Below are positions 33,670 through 41,368 of a stretch of DNA of 64,000 nt, one piece after another. The notes under the pieces were generated by a model. It ran no database searches, had not been told where the DNA came from, and worked only from the letters and a program-made list of their open reading frames with translations. The number at the start of each line of letters is the position of its first letter. The stretch's first letter is position 1. The DNA lies in contig CP054186.1 in NCBI GenBank assembly GCA_015200025.1, forward strand, positions 620,001-684,000, given 5' to 3'. The DNA is from Phycisphaeraceae bacterium (lineage in GTDB: Bacteria > Planctomycetota > Phycisphaerae > Phycisphaerales > UBA1924). The position numbers and the translations under genes are program-made.

Positions 33670-33687
33670 CTGGATATTTTTATCCAG
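33670..33687. promoter_or_regulatory. Perfect 18-bp palindrome, candidate operator of the nos operon
   Basis: CTGGATA-TTTT-TATCCAG, seven-base arms with a four-base centre, just upstream of the nos -35 (centre near -52). It is not an FNR/NNR box (TTGAT-N4-ATCAA). The Rrf2 regulator at the far end of the cluster is a natural candidate to bind it. It also lies upstream of the divergent gene at 33774. Confidence 0.6.
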
Positions 33688-33762
33688 ATTTCTCCGCCCG
33701 ACCCATGCCGCACGCCCAACACCCCAGGGCCACCGAGCGGACAGCCCCCGTGCACCGCCGAC

Positions 33763-33768
33763 TAGAAT
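33763..33768 (+). promoter_or_regulatory. Candidate -10 hexamer (TAGAAT), leaderless spacing
   Basis: CTAGAATC with five bases to the ATG at 33774. It drives the Lon-domain gene divergently from the nos operon. Confidence 0.45.
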
Positions 33769-33773
33769 CTCCC

Positions 33774-34490
33774 ATGGCCGACGGCACCACCATCTCCGTC
33801 AACTTCTCCAAGCCCATCCCGCTCTTCCCCCTCGACACCGTCGCCCTCATGCCCCAGCAGGTCCTCCCCCTCCACATCTTCGAACCCCGATACCGCCAGA
33901 TGATCGAGCACACCCTCGACGGCCACGGCCTCATCGCCCTCGCCGTCTTCAAGGGCTCTCGATGGAAGCAGGAATACCACGGCCGACCGCCCGTCATGCC
34001 CGCCGTCTGCGTCGGTCACCTCGCCCGGCACGAAAAACTCCCCGACGGCCGCTTCAACGTCTTTCTGCAGGGCGTCTGCAGGGCACGCATCGCCCACGAA
34101 CTCCCCCCCGACGACCAACGCCTCTACCGTCTCGCCGTCCTCGAACCCGTCGGCGTCGACCTTGACCCCGATGCCCCGCCGCCCCGCCTCGAACTCCTCC
34201 GCGCCAAACTCCAGGGCTCACTCGCCGAGGGTCCCCTCAGCCGACTCGTCACCGCCGAGGCCATGCTCAACTTCACACGGAACCCCGAGGTCCCCTCGCA
34301 GGTCATCCTCGAAATGGTCGCCACCGCCATCGTCCACAACCACGCCGCCCGCTACCAACTCCTCGCCGAGGGCGACCCCGAGCGACGCGCCGAGATCCTC
34401 GACGCCGAGGTCGTCCACCTCGAATCCCTCATCCGGCGCGCCGAACGCCAAGACCCCCAGGCCTGGCCAAAGGGGTGCAGTTGGAATTAA
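33774..34490 (+). CDS. Lon N-terminal (LAN) domain protein
   Basis: A 238-residue stand-alone LON substrate-binding domain. It opens with IPLFPLDTVALMPQQVLPLHIFEPRYRQMI, the hallmark of this domain, followed by GVCRARIAHELPPDD and a helical C-terminal half. No AAA+ or peptidase domain is present, so it is not a protease. Such proteins are widespread, and their client-binding or adaptor function is largely unknown. It is divergent from the nos operon, so the 190-base gap carries both promoters. The ATG fits the very short predicted leader. A functional link to nos is not indicated. Confidence 0.82.
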   Translation: MADGTTISVNFSKPIPLFPLDTVALMPQQVLPLHIFEPRYRQMIEHTLDGHGLIALAVFKGSRWKQEYHGRPPVMPAVCVGHLARHEKLPDGRFNVFLQGVCRARIAHELPPDDQRLYRLAVLEPVGVDLDPDAPPPRLELLRAKLQGSLAEGPLSRLVTAEAMLNFTRNPEVPSQVILEMVATAIVHNHAARYQLLAEGDPERRAEILDAEVVHLESLIRRAERQDPQAWPKGCSWN

Positions 34491-34557
34491 AATGTTCGCT
34501 TTGTGTTCGTACATCCACGCCGATCGACCGGTGAACTTTCCGACGGTTTGTACGTAC

Positions 34558-34563
34558 TAATAT
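34558..34563 (+). promoter_or_regulatory. Candidate -10 hexamer (TAATAT) for the glycine-zipper lipoprotein
   Basis: TAATAT adjoins the palindrome GTACGTAC (34550-34557) in an AT-rich patch. Initiation about seven bases later would fall at the base of the 5' hairpin. A GAACTTTC element upstream recalls ECF -35 sequences but is not decisive. Confidence 0.5.
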
Positions 34564-34568
34564 ACAGC

Positions 34569-34611
34569 GAGCCCCGCCATCCCGACCGATGTCGGATGGA
34601 GCACGGGGCTC
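34569..34611 (+). promoter_or_regulatory. 5' mRNA hairpin abutting the ribosome binding site
   Basis: GAGCCCCG (34569-34576) pairs with CGGGGCTC (34604-34611). Inside, CCATCC pairs with GGATGG and CGAC with GTCG around a CGAT loop, with small bulges. The Shine-Dalgarno AAGGAGG starts at the very next base (34612). It may protect the 5' end or tune ribosome access. Confidence 0.6.
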
Positions 34612-34625
34612 AAGGAGGCAGGGTC

Positions 34626-34886
34626 ATGCGGAACCGAATCACGTCATCCTCGATCGTCGCCCGGCTCGCCGCCGTCGCGGCCGTCGGCGGCTCGCTCATG
34701 ATCGCCGGCGGGTGCGACAACGCCGGCCAAGGCGCCCTCTCCGGAGCGTCGCTCGGCGCCCTCGCCGGCATGGGCCTCGGCTCCCTCAGCGGGAACATGG
34801 GCAAGGGCGCCGCCGCGGGCGCGCTCATCGGCGCCGTCGGCGGCGCGATCATCGGCGACCAGAACGACCGCAACTCGCGCCGCTAA
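34626..34886 (+). CDS. Glycine-zipper lipoprotein
   Basis: An 86-residue small lipoprotein. The signal ends at AGGC (Cys30 region, IAGGCDNAGQGA). The mature part is a glycine-zipper: GASLGALAGMGLGSLSG and GKGAAAGALIGAVGGAIIGD, with Gly/Ala/Ser every fourth residue as in Rickettsia 17-kDa antigen and OmpA-linker type domains. Such segments pack in or onto the outer membrane. The strong site AAGGAGG (34612-34618) fixes the start. The AT-rich promoter and structured leader imply regulated, possibly abundant expression. Confidence 0.8.
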   Translation: MRNRITSSSIVARLAAVAAVGGSLMIAGGCDNAGQGALSGASLGALAGMGLGSLSGNMGKGAAAGALIGAVGGAIIGDQNDRNSRR

Positions 34887-34955
34887 CCACGCACCCACCC
34901 CGGGTCATCAGCACCCACCAACCACCCCACCGTGCGCCCCGGGCGCCCGGTGTCT

Positions 34956-35828
34956 TCATGCGCTCCACGCCAGCCCGGCGCCGCCGCGCGACGACGCGCT
35001 CCACCCGTACACCCGTTCCGCCGAACGGGCCAAGACCTCGCCCAGGTCTCCCGCCCCGTGCTCCCCCGCCCCAGGGACCCACGCCCGGTCGAATTCGTAC
35101 GACACCCACCCCGTGTACCCCGACGACGCCAACGCACGCACCGCCGTCTCCGCGTCGTTCTCCCCGTCACCTAACGCGCACGGCACCCCGCCCCGGTAAT
35201 CCTTCAGCTTCGCCAGCATCAGCCGATCGCCCAGCGCATTCACCGCCGCGTACGGCGTGTCCCCCGCCAACGCCCCCGCCGCGAACGTGTACGCCGCACC
35301 AACGCTCGGATGATCCACCGCGTCCAGCAGCTCCAGCAGCCCCGCCGCCGACGTGAACGACCCCCCGTTCTCGACCACCAGCCTCACCTGCCTCGCCCGA
35401 GCGATGTCCGCGACCTTCCAGATCCGCCCCGCGATCCGGTCGATCGCACGCGCCCGACGCTCCCGCGCCGGGTACTCGAAGCCGAACACCCGCACCATCC
35501 CGCACCGCAGGCCGTGCGCCAACTCCACCACCTCGCGCCCCTCGCGCACACTCGCCTCGGGGTCCCCGATCACCCACCCGATCACCGGCGGCGTCACCAT
35601 CGCGTCGAACCGGCACGACGACGACACGCACGCCAGCTCAACCCCGGCCCCGCGCAGCACCCCTTGGACCTTGGCCGGCGACGTCAACGCCGGATCGCAC
35701 GCCGACGACGTCGAGCCGTACCCAAACGTCCGGAGCTCCACCCCGAGATACCCGCCCTCCCGGGCCGCCGACGCCACGCGCTCCAAGGTCCAATCCGGGC
35801 ACGCCACCGTCGAGAACGCGAGTTTCAT
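34956..35828 (-). CDS. Sugar phosphate isomerase/epimerase family protein (TIM barrel)
   Basis: A 290-residue xylose-isomerase-like TIM barrel (AP endonuclease 2 superfamily). Barrel strands can be followed as MKLAFSTVACPDWTLE, YLGVELRTFGYG, VELACVSSSCRFD, CGMVRVFGFEYP, VRLVVENGG (metal-ligand Glu), LMLAKLKDY (Lys/Asp) and GYTGWVSYEFDRAW (final Glu). Members use divalent metal to epimerise or isomerise sugars and polyols. A good site (GGAGGAAG) precedes the ATG. Gfo/Idh and isomerase families often work in the same sugar pathways, but the oxidoreductases here are 30 kb away. Substrate unknown. Confidence 0.82.
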   Translation of the reverse strand: MKLAFSTVACPDWTLERVASAAREGGYLGVELRTFGYGSTSSACDPALTSPAKVQGVLRGAGVELACVSSSCRFDAMVTPPVIGWVIGDPEASVREGREVVELAHGLRCGMVRVFGFEYPARERRARAIDRIAGRIWKVADIARARQVRLVVENGGSFTSAAGLLELLDAVDHPSVGAAYTFAAGALAGDTPYAAVNALGDRLMLAKLKDYRGGVPCALGDGENDAETAVRALASSGYTGWVSYEFDRAWVPGAGEHGAGDLGEVLARSAERVYGWSASSRGGAGLAWSA

Positions 35829-35874
35829 TCCAGACTTCCTCCGAACACGATCCCGGACCCAGGCTCAAACGCCG

Positions 35875-35880
35875 ATCATA
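35875..35880 (-). promoter_or_regulatory. Candidate -10 hexamer (TATGAT) for the TIM-barrel isomerase
   Basis: TATGATC on the minus strand, about 46 bases before the ATG at 35828. It gives a conventional leader with a GGAGG ribosome binding site. Confidence 0.4.
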
Positions 35881-36023
35881 GTGCCCCGGGTCACGGCCCG
35901 CCGGCCCGCGCAGAACGCGCAAACGGTGCGCGTCCCCGCCGGCGCGTCCGAAAAGCCGGCATCATTCAACATGCTCCGACCGTCCGCCGATGAACACTCA
36001 GACGTGGGAGAAGGAGTGCCCTG

Positions 36024-36305
36024 ATGGCGATCCCTCTCCGCTTGCTCGCACGGACCATGTCACGTTCACGGGTCATCCCACGCAAACCGGCCTTCGCCGC
36101 CATGACGCTGGCGGGGGCCCTGGTCTCGGGGTGCGGGTTCAACGAACGGGACGAGTACCAGTACGTCCGGTCCATCAAGTTCGCCCCCGTGGCCGTCGCG
36201 CCCGAGGACCGAGCCCCGATGCCGCTCGCGGCACGGCCCAGCACCGAGCGCTACGCCGCCCTGGTCGAACCCGGCGTCCTGAGCGACGCCTTCGTCGGCC
36301 CGTGA
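36024..36305 (+). CDS. Small lipoprotein of unknown function
   Basis: A 93-residue predicted lipoprotein. A long basic n-region (RLLARTMSRSRVIPRKP) leads into a hydrophobic core and lipobox VSGC (Cys37). Only about 56 residues follow, with no known domain and no repeats. The ATG at 36024 has a good site, GAAGGAG, nine bases upstream; internal ATGs at 36057 and 36102 would shorten the n-region. The gene is flanked by non-coding DNA on both sides. I do not recognise a family. Confidence 0.55.
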   Translation: MAIPLRLLARTMSRSRVIPRKPAFAAMTLAGALVSGCGFNERDEYQYVRSIKFAPVAVAPEDRAPMPLAARPSTERYAALVEPGVLSDAFVGP

Positions 36306-36422
36306 ACCGTCTCGGCCCCGACCAACCGCACACCGCGCGGCCCGCACGCGCGCGACCGCCACGAATCCCCGACACCCCCTGGGACCGGCTGATGGTGTAG
36401 CCTCGCAGTACCGATCGACGCG

Positions 36423-36444
36423 TGCATAGTTATCGGTCTATGCA
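36423..36444. promoter_or_regulatory. Inverted repeat TGCATAG-N8-CTATGCA, candidate operator
   Basis: Perfect seven-base arms separated by TTATCGGT in an AT-richer patch. It could bind a dimeric regulator controlling the downstream secreted protein, or be a weak terminator for the small lipoprotein gene 120 bases before it. Confidence 0.45.
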
Positions 36445-36546
36445 GGTTGCGCCCCCGCGCCGTTCGGTCGTCCGCGTCACCCGGCCATTCACCTAAAATG
36501 CGAGTGAAAGTTCCGCAAAGGGATCAAAGCCCCCCCGGGTTCGTGG

Positions 36547-36552
36547 TATCCT
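36547..36552 (+). promoter_or_regulatory. Candidate -10 hexamer (TATCCT) for the PEP-CTERM gene
   Basis: GGTATCCTC about 197 bases before the ATG at 36749, preceding the long structured leader. The same hexamer is used ahead of xseB and the Na/Pi gene. Confidence 0.35.
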
Positions 36553-36748
36553 CAGTCCATAGGGCAAATGCCCCCGACGTGCTCGCCCTGCGACGATCGC
36601 TCGCTCAGGACAACGGGTGATCGGGAGGCATGGATCCCGTGGCGGGATGGGGCGGCCGGTTTCCGCGGCCGAGACTCGAGTTTCCGGGGCGCCGCGTTGG
36701 CGCTCTTCTGTTCTTTGGGCCCGTGGCGGGAAAGAGGAGTGACAGGAC

Positions 36749-37675
36749 ATGAAGGCGTTCATCAGCATTCTCGGTGTGGTCGGCCTCGCCGCCTCGGCGT
36801 CGGCGCAGTTGGGCAACCCCAACGACCTGTACGTCTACGGGGATACCTCGGACAACGTGTACCAGATCGAGCCCAACGGCAACTACGTCGGCGTGTTCTC
36901 CAACACCGGCGCGTTCAACACCCTCGGGTTCTTCGGCGGGAACAACAACACCTTCCTCGCCGGCGGCACCGGCGGGCTCCGCGAGATCGACGGCAACACC
37001 GGCGCCGTCATCCGCACCCTGGGCTCCGGGTTCACCTACGACGTGCAGTTCGCCAACAACGGCAACATCTACGCCACCAAGAGCGACGGCACCATCAAGG
37101 AGTACGACTACGCCACCGGCAACTTCATCCGCAACGTCGTCACGGGCATCGGCGGCCACGCCGCCCTTAACATCCGCGGCAACGTGATGTACACCACCGA
37201 CAACAAATCCGGCTGGTCCAACGGCACCCGGCTCTCCCAGCGCGACGCCAACACCGGCGCCATCAACTGGACGCTGGACACGGCCGCCTTCGGGATCTTC
37301 TCGATCCAGTCCATCCGCTTCGACTCCTTCGGGAACCTCTACGTCGCCAACATGTACTCGGGCCAGAACGGCATCTACAAGCTCGACTGGAACACGATGA
37401 CCTTCAGCCTGTTCGCGGACAACAACGTCCCCGGCGGCGGGCCCACCGGCTGGCCGGGCTGCCACGGGTTCAACTTCGGGCCCGACGGGCACCTCTACGC
37501 CGCGATGGCGGGCGGGACCGTCGTCAAGTACAACGGGCAGACGGGCGCGTTCATGGGCGTCCTGTGGTCCGTCAACGACAAGCTCTCCGACGTCGTCTTC
37601 AAGCCCATCCCCACCCCCGGCGCCCTCGCGCTCCTGGGCATGGGCGGGCTGCTGGCCGCCCGTCGCCGCCGCTGA
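36749..37675 (+). CDS. Secreted beta-propeller-like protein with PEP-CTERM-type anchor
   Basis: A 308-residue exported protein. The Sec signal is MKAFISILGVVGLAASASAQ. The body is built of short repeats of NHL/SMP-30-like propeller blades rich in Asn, Gly and Tyr (for example GNLYVANMYSGQNGIYKLD, and DGHLYAAMAGGTVVKYN). The C-terminus has PIPTPGALALLGMGGLLAA then RRRR: a Pro-containing cleavage motif, a hydrophobic helix and an Arg tail, the variant PEP-CTERM sorting signal of Phycisphaerae. It should be cut and anchored by an exosortase-like enzyme, not encoded here. Ligand or surface role unknown. Confidence 0.8.
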   Translation: MKAFISILGVVGLAASASAQLGNPNDLYVYGDTSDNVYQIEPNGNYVGVFSNTGAFNTLGFFGGNNNTFLAGGTGGLREIDGNTGAVIRTLGSGFTYDVQFANNGNIYATKSDGTIKEYDYATGNFIRNVVTGIGGHAALNIRGNVMYTTDNKSGWSNGTRLSQRDANTGAINWTLDTAAFGIFSIQSIRFDSFGNLYVANMYSGQNGIYKLDWNTMTFSLFADNNVPGGGPTGWPGCHGFNFGPDGHLYAAMAGGTVVKYNGQTGAFMGVLWSVNDKLSDVVFKPIPTPGALALLGMGGLLAARRRR

Positions 37676-37732
37676 GCACGCCGCGGCACGACCCCTCCCG
37701 CACGGACGCGGGCCAATCGCAGTGACTCCGGC

Positions 37733-37766
37733 GCGCGGGGGCTTCATCGCCCCCGCCGCTTTTTTT
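37733..37766 (+). terminator. Rho-independent terminator
   Basis: GCGGGGGC (37735-37742), loop TTCATC, GCCCCCGC (37749-37756), then a T-tract at 37760-37766. It is the clearest intrinsic terminator of the window and ends the PEP-CTERM transcript. Confidence 0.9.
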
Positions 37767-37808
37767 CACCGCCCCACCCCCCCGCCGGACGACGCCCGAT
37801 CCGGGGGC

Positions 37809-37814
37809 TAACGT
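37809..37814 (+). promoter_or_regulatory. Candidate -10 hexamer (TAACGT) for kynA, leaderless spacing
   Basis: TAACGT ends five bases before the kynA ATG at 37820. It is the weakest match of this class. Confidence 0.3.
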
Positions 37815-37819
37815 CCGTC

Positions 37820-38692
37820 ATGAGCGACAGCGCCGCACCACGCGGGCCCTCGGCCTTCGACCCGGGCACCACCACCGACCTCGGCGGCAAACTCGACTAC
37901 GCCGGGTACCTCGGTCTCGACGCGGTCCTCTCCGCCCAGAAGCCCCTCTCCTCGCCCCCCCACCACGACGAGATGCTCTTCATCATTCAACACCAGACCA
38001 CCGAGCTCTGGTTCAAGCTGGTCATCCACGAGCTGCGGGCCGCCCTCGCGATGATCCGCAACGACGAGATCGAATCGAGCTTCAAGGTCCTCGCCCGCGT
38101 CAAGCACATCCAGTCGCAGCTGCTCTCCCAGTGGTCCGTCCTCGCCACCCTCACCCCCAGCGAGTACGCCCAGTTCCGCCACGTCCTGGGCCCCGCCAGC
38201 GGCATCCAGAGCCACCAGAACCGCCTCGTCGAGTTCATGCTCGGGCACAAGGACGAGCGCATGCTCGCGGTCTTCCGACACCTCCCCAAGGTCCACGCGG
38301 AACTGACCGCGGCGCTCGAGGCCCCGAGCCTCTACGACGAGTTCCTCCGCTACCTCTCTCGCCGCGGGCTGCCCGTCCCCGTCGAGGTGCTCGACCGCGA
38401 CGTCCGACGGGCCCACGAACGACACGACGGCGTGGTCGACGTCTTCCGCGTGATCTACGAGAACCCCGAGTCCTGGTGGGACGCCTACGAGATGGCCGAG
38501 AAGCTCGTCGACATCGACGAGGCCCAGTGCCTCTGGCGCTACCGGCACTTCAAGGTCGTCCACCGCGTGATCGGGCTCAAGCGCGGCACCGGCGGAACCG
38601 CGGGGGTCGGGTACCTCCGACACATCTACGACGAGCCCTTCTTCCCCGAGCTCTGGGACGTGCGCACCACCATCAAGGAGGCCGGCCGATGA
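37820..38692 (+). CDS. kynA: Tryptophan 2,3-dioxygenase
   Basis: A 290-residue haem enzyme that opens the indole ring of L-tryptophan to N-formylkynurenine. Family features are [36 protein letters not shown] with the distal haem-pocket His, [19 protein letters not shown], and [12 protein letters not shown] near the C-terminus. Length is normal. No other kynurenine-pathway gene is adjacent, so it may feed NAD synthesis or simple catabolism. The stop overlaps the next ATG (ATGA), suggesting coupled expression with a small lipoprotein. Confidence 0.95.
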   Translation: MSDSAAPRGPSAFDPGTTTDLGGKLDYAGYLGLDAVLSAQKPLSSPPHHDEMLFIIQHQTTELWFKLVIHELRAALAMIRNDEIESSFKVLARVKHIQSQLLSQWSVLATLTPSEYAQFRHVLGPASGIQSHQNRLVEFMLGHKDERMLAVFRHLPKVHAELTAALEAPSLYDEFLRYLSRRGLPVPVEVLDRDVRRAHERHDGVVDVFRVIYENPESWWDAYEMAEKLVDIDEAQCLWRYRHFKVVHRVIGLKRGTGGTAGVGYLRHIYDEPFFPELWDVRTTIKEAGR

Positions 38693-39039
38693 CACCCCTG
38701 ATCCTTCGGCACCCGACCGTGCTCGCCGCGTTGCTCGCCCTGCTCGCCGCCCTGTGCCTCGCGCCCGGGTGCGAGAAGAGCCTCAGCGACGACACGTACG
38801 AACGCATCGCCGCCGGCATGTCCATCGACGAGGTCAACTCCATCCTCGGCGGCCCGGGCGAGAAACAGACCACCGGCGGCGCGACCACCCTCGCCGGGGG
38901 CATCGTCATGGGACTCCCGGGCGTTCAACGACCCGGGCAGAGCCTCCGCGAGGTCTACACCTGGCGGGAAGAACGCCGCGAGGTCAGCGTCACCTTCGAC
39001 GACGGCAAGGTCGTCGACAAAAACAAGTCCGGGTTCTGA
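38689..39039 (+). CDS. BamE/SmpA-like small lipoprotein
   Basis: A 116-residue lipoprotein with a long hydrophobic signal ([17 protein letters not shown], lipobox APGC) and a domain starting [23 protein letters not shown]. The latter matches the SmpA/OmlA (BamE) helix-turn pattern shared with many small periplasmic proteins. The chain ends with a beta-strand pair ([22 protein letters not shown]). It overlaps kynA by four bases; a functional link to tryptophan breakdown is hard to see, and the overlap may only reflect compact packing. Confidence 0.7.
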   Translation: MTPLILRHPTVLAALLALLAALCLAPGCEKSLSDDTYERIAAGMSIDEVNSILGGPGEKQTTGGATTLAGGIVMGLPGVQRPGQSLREVYTWREERREVSVTFDDGKVVDKNKSGF

Positions 39040-39053
39040 CCCTCACCACGCCC

Positions 39054-40592
39054 TCAGCGTGCCCCGCCGAGCCCCGCCCGCGCCGCCGGCCCGAGCTCGC
39101 CCGTCCGCCCGAACGCCCGCACCGCCACCTCCGACGCGCCCGCCGCCGCATCGATCACGACGGCCGCCTCCCGCGTCCACACCACCCGGTGCGACCACTC
39201 GCCCCCGACCCGCGACGACACCACCAGCCGCTGCCCCTCCGCCCCCGGCGCCGGCGTCAGCACCGCCCGCGACGTCCGCCCCGGCTCGACTTCCACCCGC
39301 GGGAGCGCCGGCGCCCTCAGCCACGGCGTCGCCGGGGGCAACGCGAACCCCGCGTACGGGCCCGTCGACAACGCACCGCCCATCCCGCCCCCCTCGCGCC
39401 CCACCAGCGCCTTGATGCTGAAGTGGATCTCGCCCGTCGATCCCGCCCGCTTGCGGCGCTCCTCGATCTGCCGAACGACCTCCGCGGGCTCCCACCGCTG
39501 CTTCTCGTTGGGCAGCACGCGGCTGGCGTAGAGCCCGGGCCACACGTGCCGACCCTTGAGGTTCCGTGAGACCCACCAGTCCAGGAGCGGGCCGAACGGC
39601 TGCTGCGGCGCGTCCACCCGCCAGTACAACTGCGGGGCGCAATAGTCCATCCACCCGCGCTCGAGCCACAGTTTGGCGTCCGCGAAAATCTGCTCGTACG
39701 CGTCCATGCCCTTGACCCCCGCCGGGTGATCCGGACGCCAGATCCCGAACGGGCTCACCCCCACCTTCACGTGCGGCTTGGCGGCCTTGGTCTCACGGTA
39801 CAGCCGCTCGACGAACCCGTCGATGTTCGACCGGCGCCAATCGCCCCGGGCCAGTTCACCACCCCCGAGCCGGTACCGCCGGTACGAGTCATCGTCGGGG
39901 AACGCGACGCCGGCCTTGGGGTACGGGTAGAAGTAGTCGTCGATGTGGACCCCGTCGATGTCGTACCGCCGCACGATGTCGAGGATCACCCGCACCGCGT
40001 GGTCCTGCGCGTCCTTCTCGCCCGGGTCGAGCCAGAGAAACTCGCCGTACGTCTTGACGAGGTCCGGGCGGGCCTTGCTGATATGCGACGGGGCGTCGGG
40101 CTTCTTGCTCTGGAAGTGCCGCGCCCGGAACGGGTTGACCCACGCGTGCAACTGGAGCCCGTTGGCCCGACACAGCGCGATCCAGTACTCCAACGGGTCG
40201 TACCCGTCGTCGGGCGCTTTCCCGCTCTCGCCCGTCAGAAACTCCGACCACGGCTCGATCGACGAGCGGTACAGCGCGTCGCACGCCGGCCGAACCTGCA
40301 GGACGAGCGCGTTGAGCCCGCGTTCCCGCGCCCCGCGGACGATCGCGTCCGCTTCCGCTCGCTGCGACGCCGCCGGCAGCCCGGGCTCGCTGGGCCAGTC
40401 GATGTTCGCCACCGTCGCCACCCACGCCCCGCGGAACTCCCGCGCCGGCTCGGGCACCTCCGCCACCGCCGACCCCGCAGGCGCCGATCGCGGCACGCCG
40501 GCCCCCTCCCGCTGGCCGCACGCCGGCTGCACCAACCACACCACCCCCACCGCCGCCATCATCCACGAATAAAACGTCGTCCTGACGCGCAT
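39054..40592 (-). CDS. Glycosyl hydrolase-like protein, GHL10/DUF187 family
   Basis: A 512-residue exported TIM-barrel protein. The signal is about 30 residues (SWMMAAVGVVWLVQPACG). The GHL10 domain begins REFRGAWVATVANIDWPS and continues with GLNALVLQVRPACDALYRS, LQLHAWVNPFRARHF, YDIDGVHIDDYFYPYP and WMDYCAPQLYWRVD, all typical. The Asp pair in IDDYFYPYP and downstream acids are candidate catalytic residues. Members (YngK, YddW) are thought to act on cell-wall or envelope glycans. It starts eight bases after lipB, forming a two-gene operon. Confidence 0.88.
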   Translation of the reverse strand: MRVRTTFYSWMMAAVGVVWLVQPACGQREGAGVPRSAPAGSAVAEVPEPAREFRGAWVATVANIDWPSEPGLPAASQRAEADAIVRGARERGLNALVLQVRPACDALYRSSIEPWSEFLTGESGKAPDDGYDPLEYWIALCRANGLQLHAWVNPFRARHFQSKKPDAPSHISKARPDLVKTYGEFLWLDPGEKDAQDHAVRVILDIVRRYDIDGVHIDDYFYPYPKAGVAFPDDDSYRRYRLGGGELARGDWRRSNIDGFVERLYRETKAAKPHVKVGVSPFGIWRPDHPAGVKGMDAYEQIFADAKLWLERGWMDYCAPQLYWRVDAPQQPFGPLLDWWVSRNLKGRHVWPGLYASRVLPNEKQRWEPAEVVRQIEERRKRAGSTGEIHFSIKALVGREGGGMGGALSTGPYAGFALPPATPWLRAPALPRVEVEPGRTSRAVLTPAPGAEGQRLVVSSRVGGEWSHRVVWTREAAVVIDAAAGASEVAVRAFGRTGELGPAARAGLGGAR

Positions 40593-40600
40593 CCCCAAGG

Positions 40601-41329
40601 CTAGCCCGCACGCCCCGACCGCGCCCGGTCGGCCCGATCCGCCGCCCCCTCGATCAGCCCCGTCAACGCCCCCACCATCACACGCTTGACCTCCCCCATC
40701 CCGGGGCACCCCGGCCCCAGAAGCCGGGCGAGGCTCGTCACCGGCCTCCCCACCAAACCGCACGGGACGATCAGCCCGAAATGCGACAGGTCCGTCGTCA
40801 CGTTGAGCGCCAGCCCGTGCATCGACACCCACCGCCGAACGTGCACGCCCATCGCCGCCACCTTCGCCAGACCCCCGCCCTCCCCGACCCACACCCCCGT
40901 CGCCGTCTCGTCACGCCGGCCCGCCACCCCGAACGCCGCCAGCGTGTCGATCACCGCCTGCTCGAGCAGCCTCATGTACTCGTGCAGCCCCAGCCCCAAG
41001 CGGCTCAGGTCCAAGATCGGGTACACCACCAACTGCCCCGGCCCGTGGTACGTCACATCGCCCCCACGGTTGGTCGTCTCCAACGCCACCCCGGCCCGCT
41101 CCAGCACCGCGGGCGACGCCAGCACGTGCGCGGGCGCCTTGGCCCGCCGACTCACCGTGATCACCGGGTCGTGCTCCACCAAGAGCACCGTCCCGGCACG
41201 CCCCTCGCCCCGCCCCCCGCCCCGCTCCCGCTCCCCCACAACCGCCTCGACCTCGCGCTCCTGACGCGCGTACGCCCCGGCGTACGCCACCCGACCAAGG
41301 TCCTCGACGCGGATCAGTGGCTCTCGCAC
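40601..41329 (-). CDS. lipB: Octanoyl-[acyl-carrier-protein]:protein N-octanoyltransferase
   Basis: A 242-residue LipB, transferring octanoate from octanoyl-ACP to lipoyl domains as the first step of lipoate synthesis. Motifs: LLVEHDPVITVSRRA, NRGGDVTYHGPGQLVVYPILDL, KVAAMGVHVRRWVSMHGLALNV (catalytic Lys) and IVPCGLVGRPVTSL (catalytic Cys). The GTG at 41329 fits the family N-terminus (REPLIRVEDLGRVAYA). lipA is not in the window. The 39-base gap to the divergent tyrS gene holds both promoters. Confidence 0.93.
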   Translation of the reverse strand: MREPLIRVEDLGRVAYAGAYARQEREVEAVVGERERGGGRGEGRAGTVLLVEHDPVITVSRRAKAPAHVLASPAVLERAGVALETTNRGGDVTYHGPGQLVVYPILDLSRLGLGLHEYMRLLEQAVIDTLAAFGVAGRRDETATGVWVGEGGGLAKVAAMGVHVRRWVSMHGLALNVTTDLSHFGLIVPCGLVGRPVTSLARLLGPGCPGMGEVKRVMVGALTGLIEGAADRADRARSGRAG

Positions 41330-41356
41330 GCCGCGAGGATAGGACCCGCGGACAAC

Positions 41357-41362
41357 TATGCT
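41357..41362 (+). promoter_or_regulatory. Candidate -10 hexamer (TATGCT) for tyrS, leaderless spacing
   Basis: ACTATGCTTC with six bases to the tyrS ATG at 41369. No T-box or other tyrosyl-tRNA sensing leader is possible in so short a leader. Confidence 0.5.
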
Positions 41363-41368
41363 TCCCCA

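Larger units (their letters stand above)
36306..36748 (+). other. 443-base regulatory region upstream of the PEP-CTERM gene
   Basis: No gene is supported. It contains the inverted repeat TGCATAG-N8-CTATGCA (36423-36444), a second repeat TTCAC-N11-GTGAA (36488-36508) around TAAAAT, a -10 candidate TATCCT at 36547-36552, and a transcribed leader of about 190 bases. That leader has several hairpins, such as GGGCA-AA-TGCCC and CGGCC-N9-GGCCG. The RBS GAGGAG lies just before the gene. The GGGCAAA element resembles part of a c-di-GMP-I riboswitch but the rest of that motif is missing. Confidence 0.45.

Noticed and set aside
33600..33700. FNR/NNR box in the nos promoter region
   Set aside because: No TTGAT-N4-ATCAA was found. 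The palindrome present has different arms.
36555..36700. Possible c-di-GMP-I riboswitch before the PEP-CTERM gene
   Set aside because: Only the GGGCAAA element fits. The second conserved block (GACGCAAAGCC-like) and the tetraloop receptor are missing.
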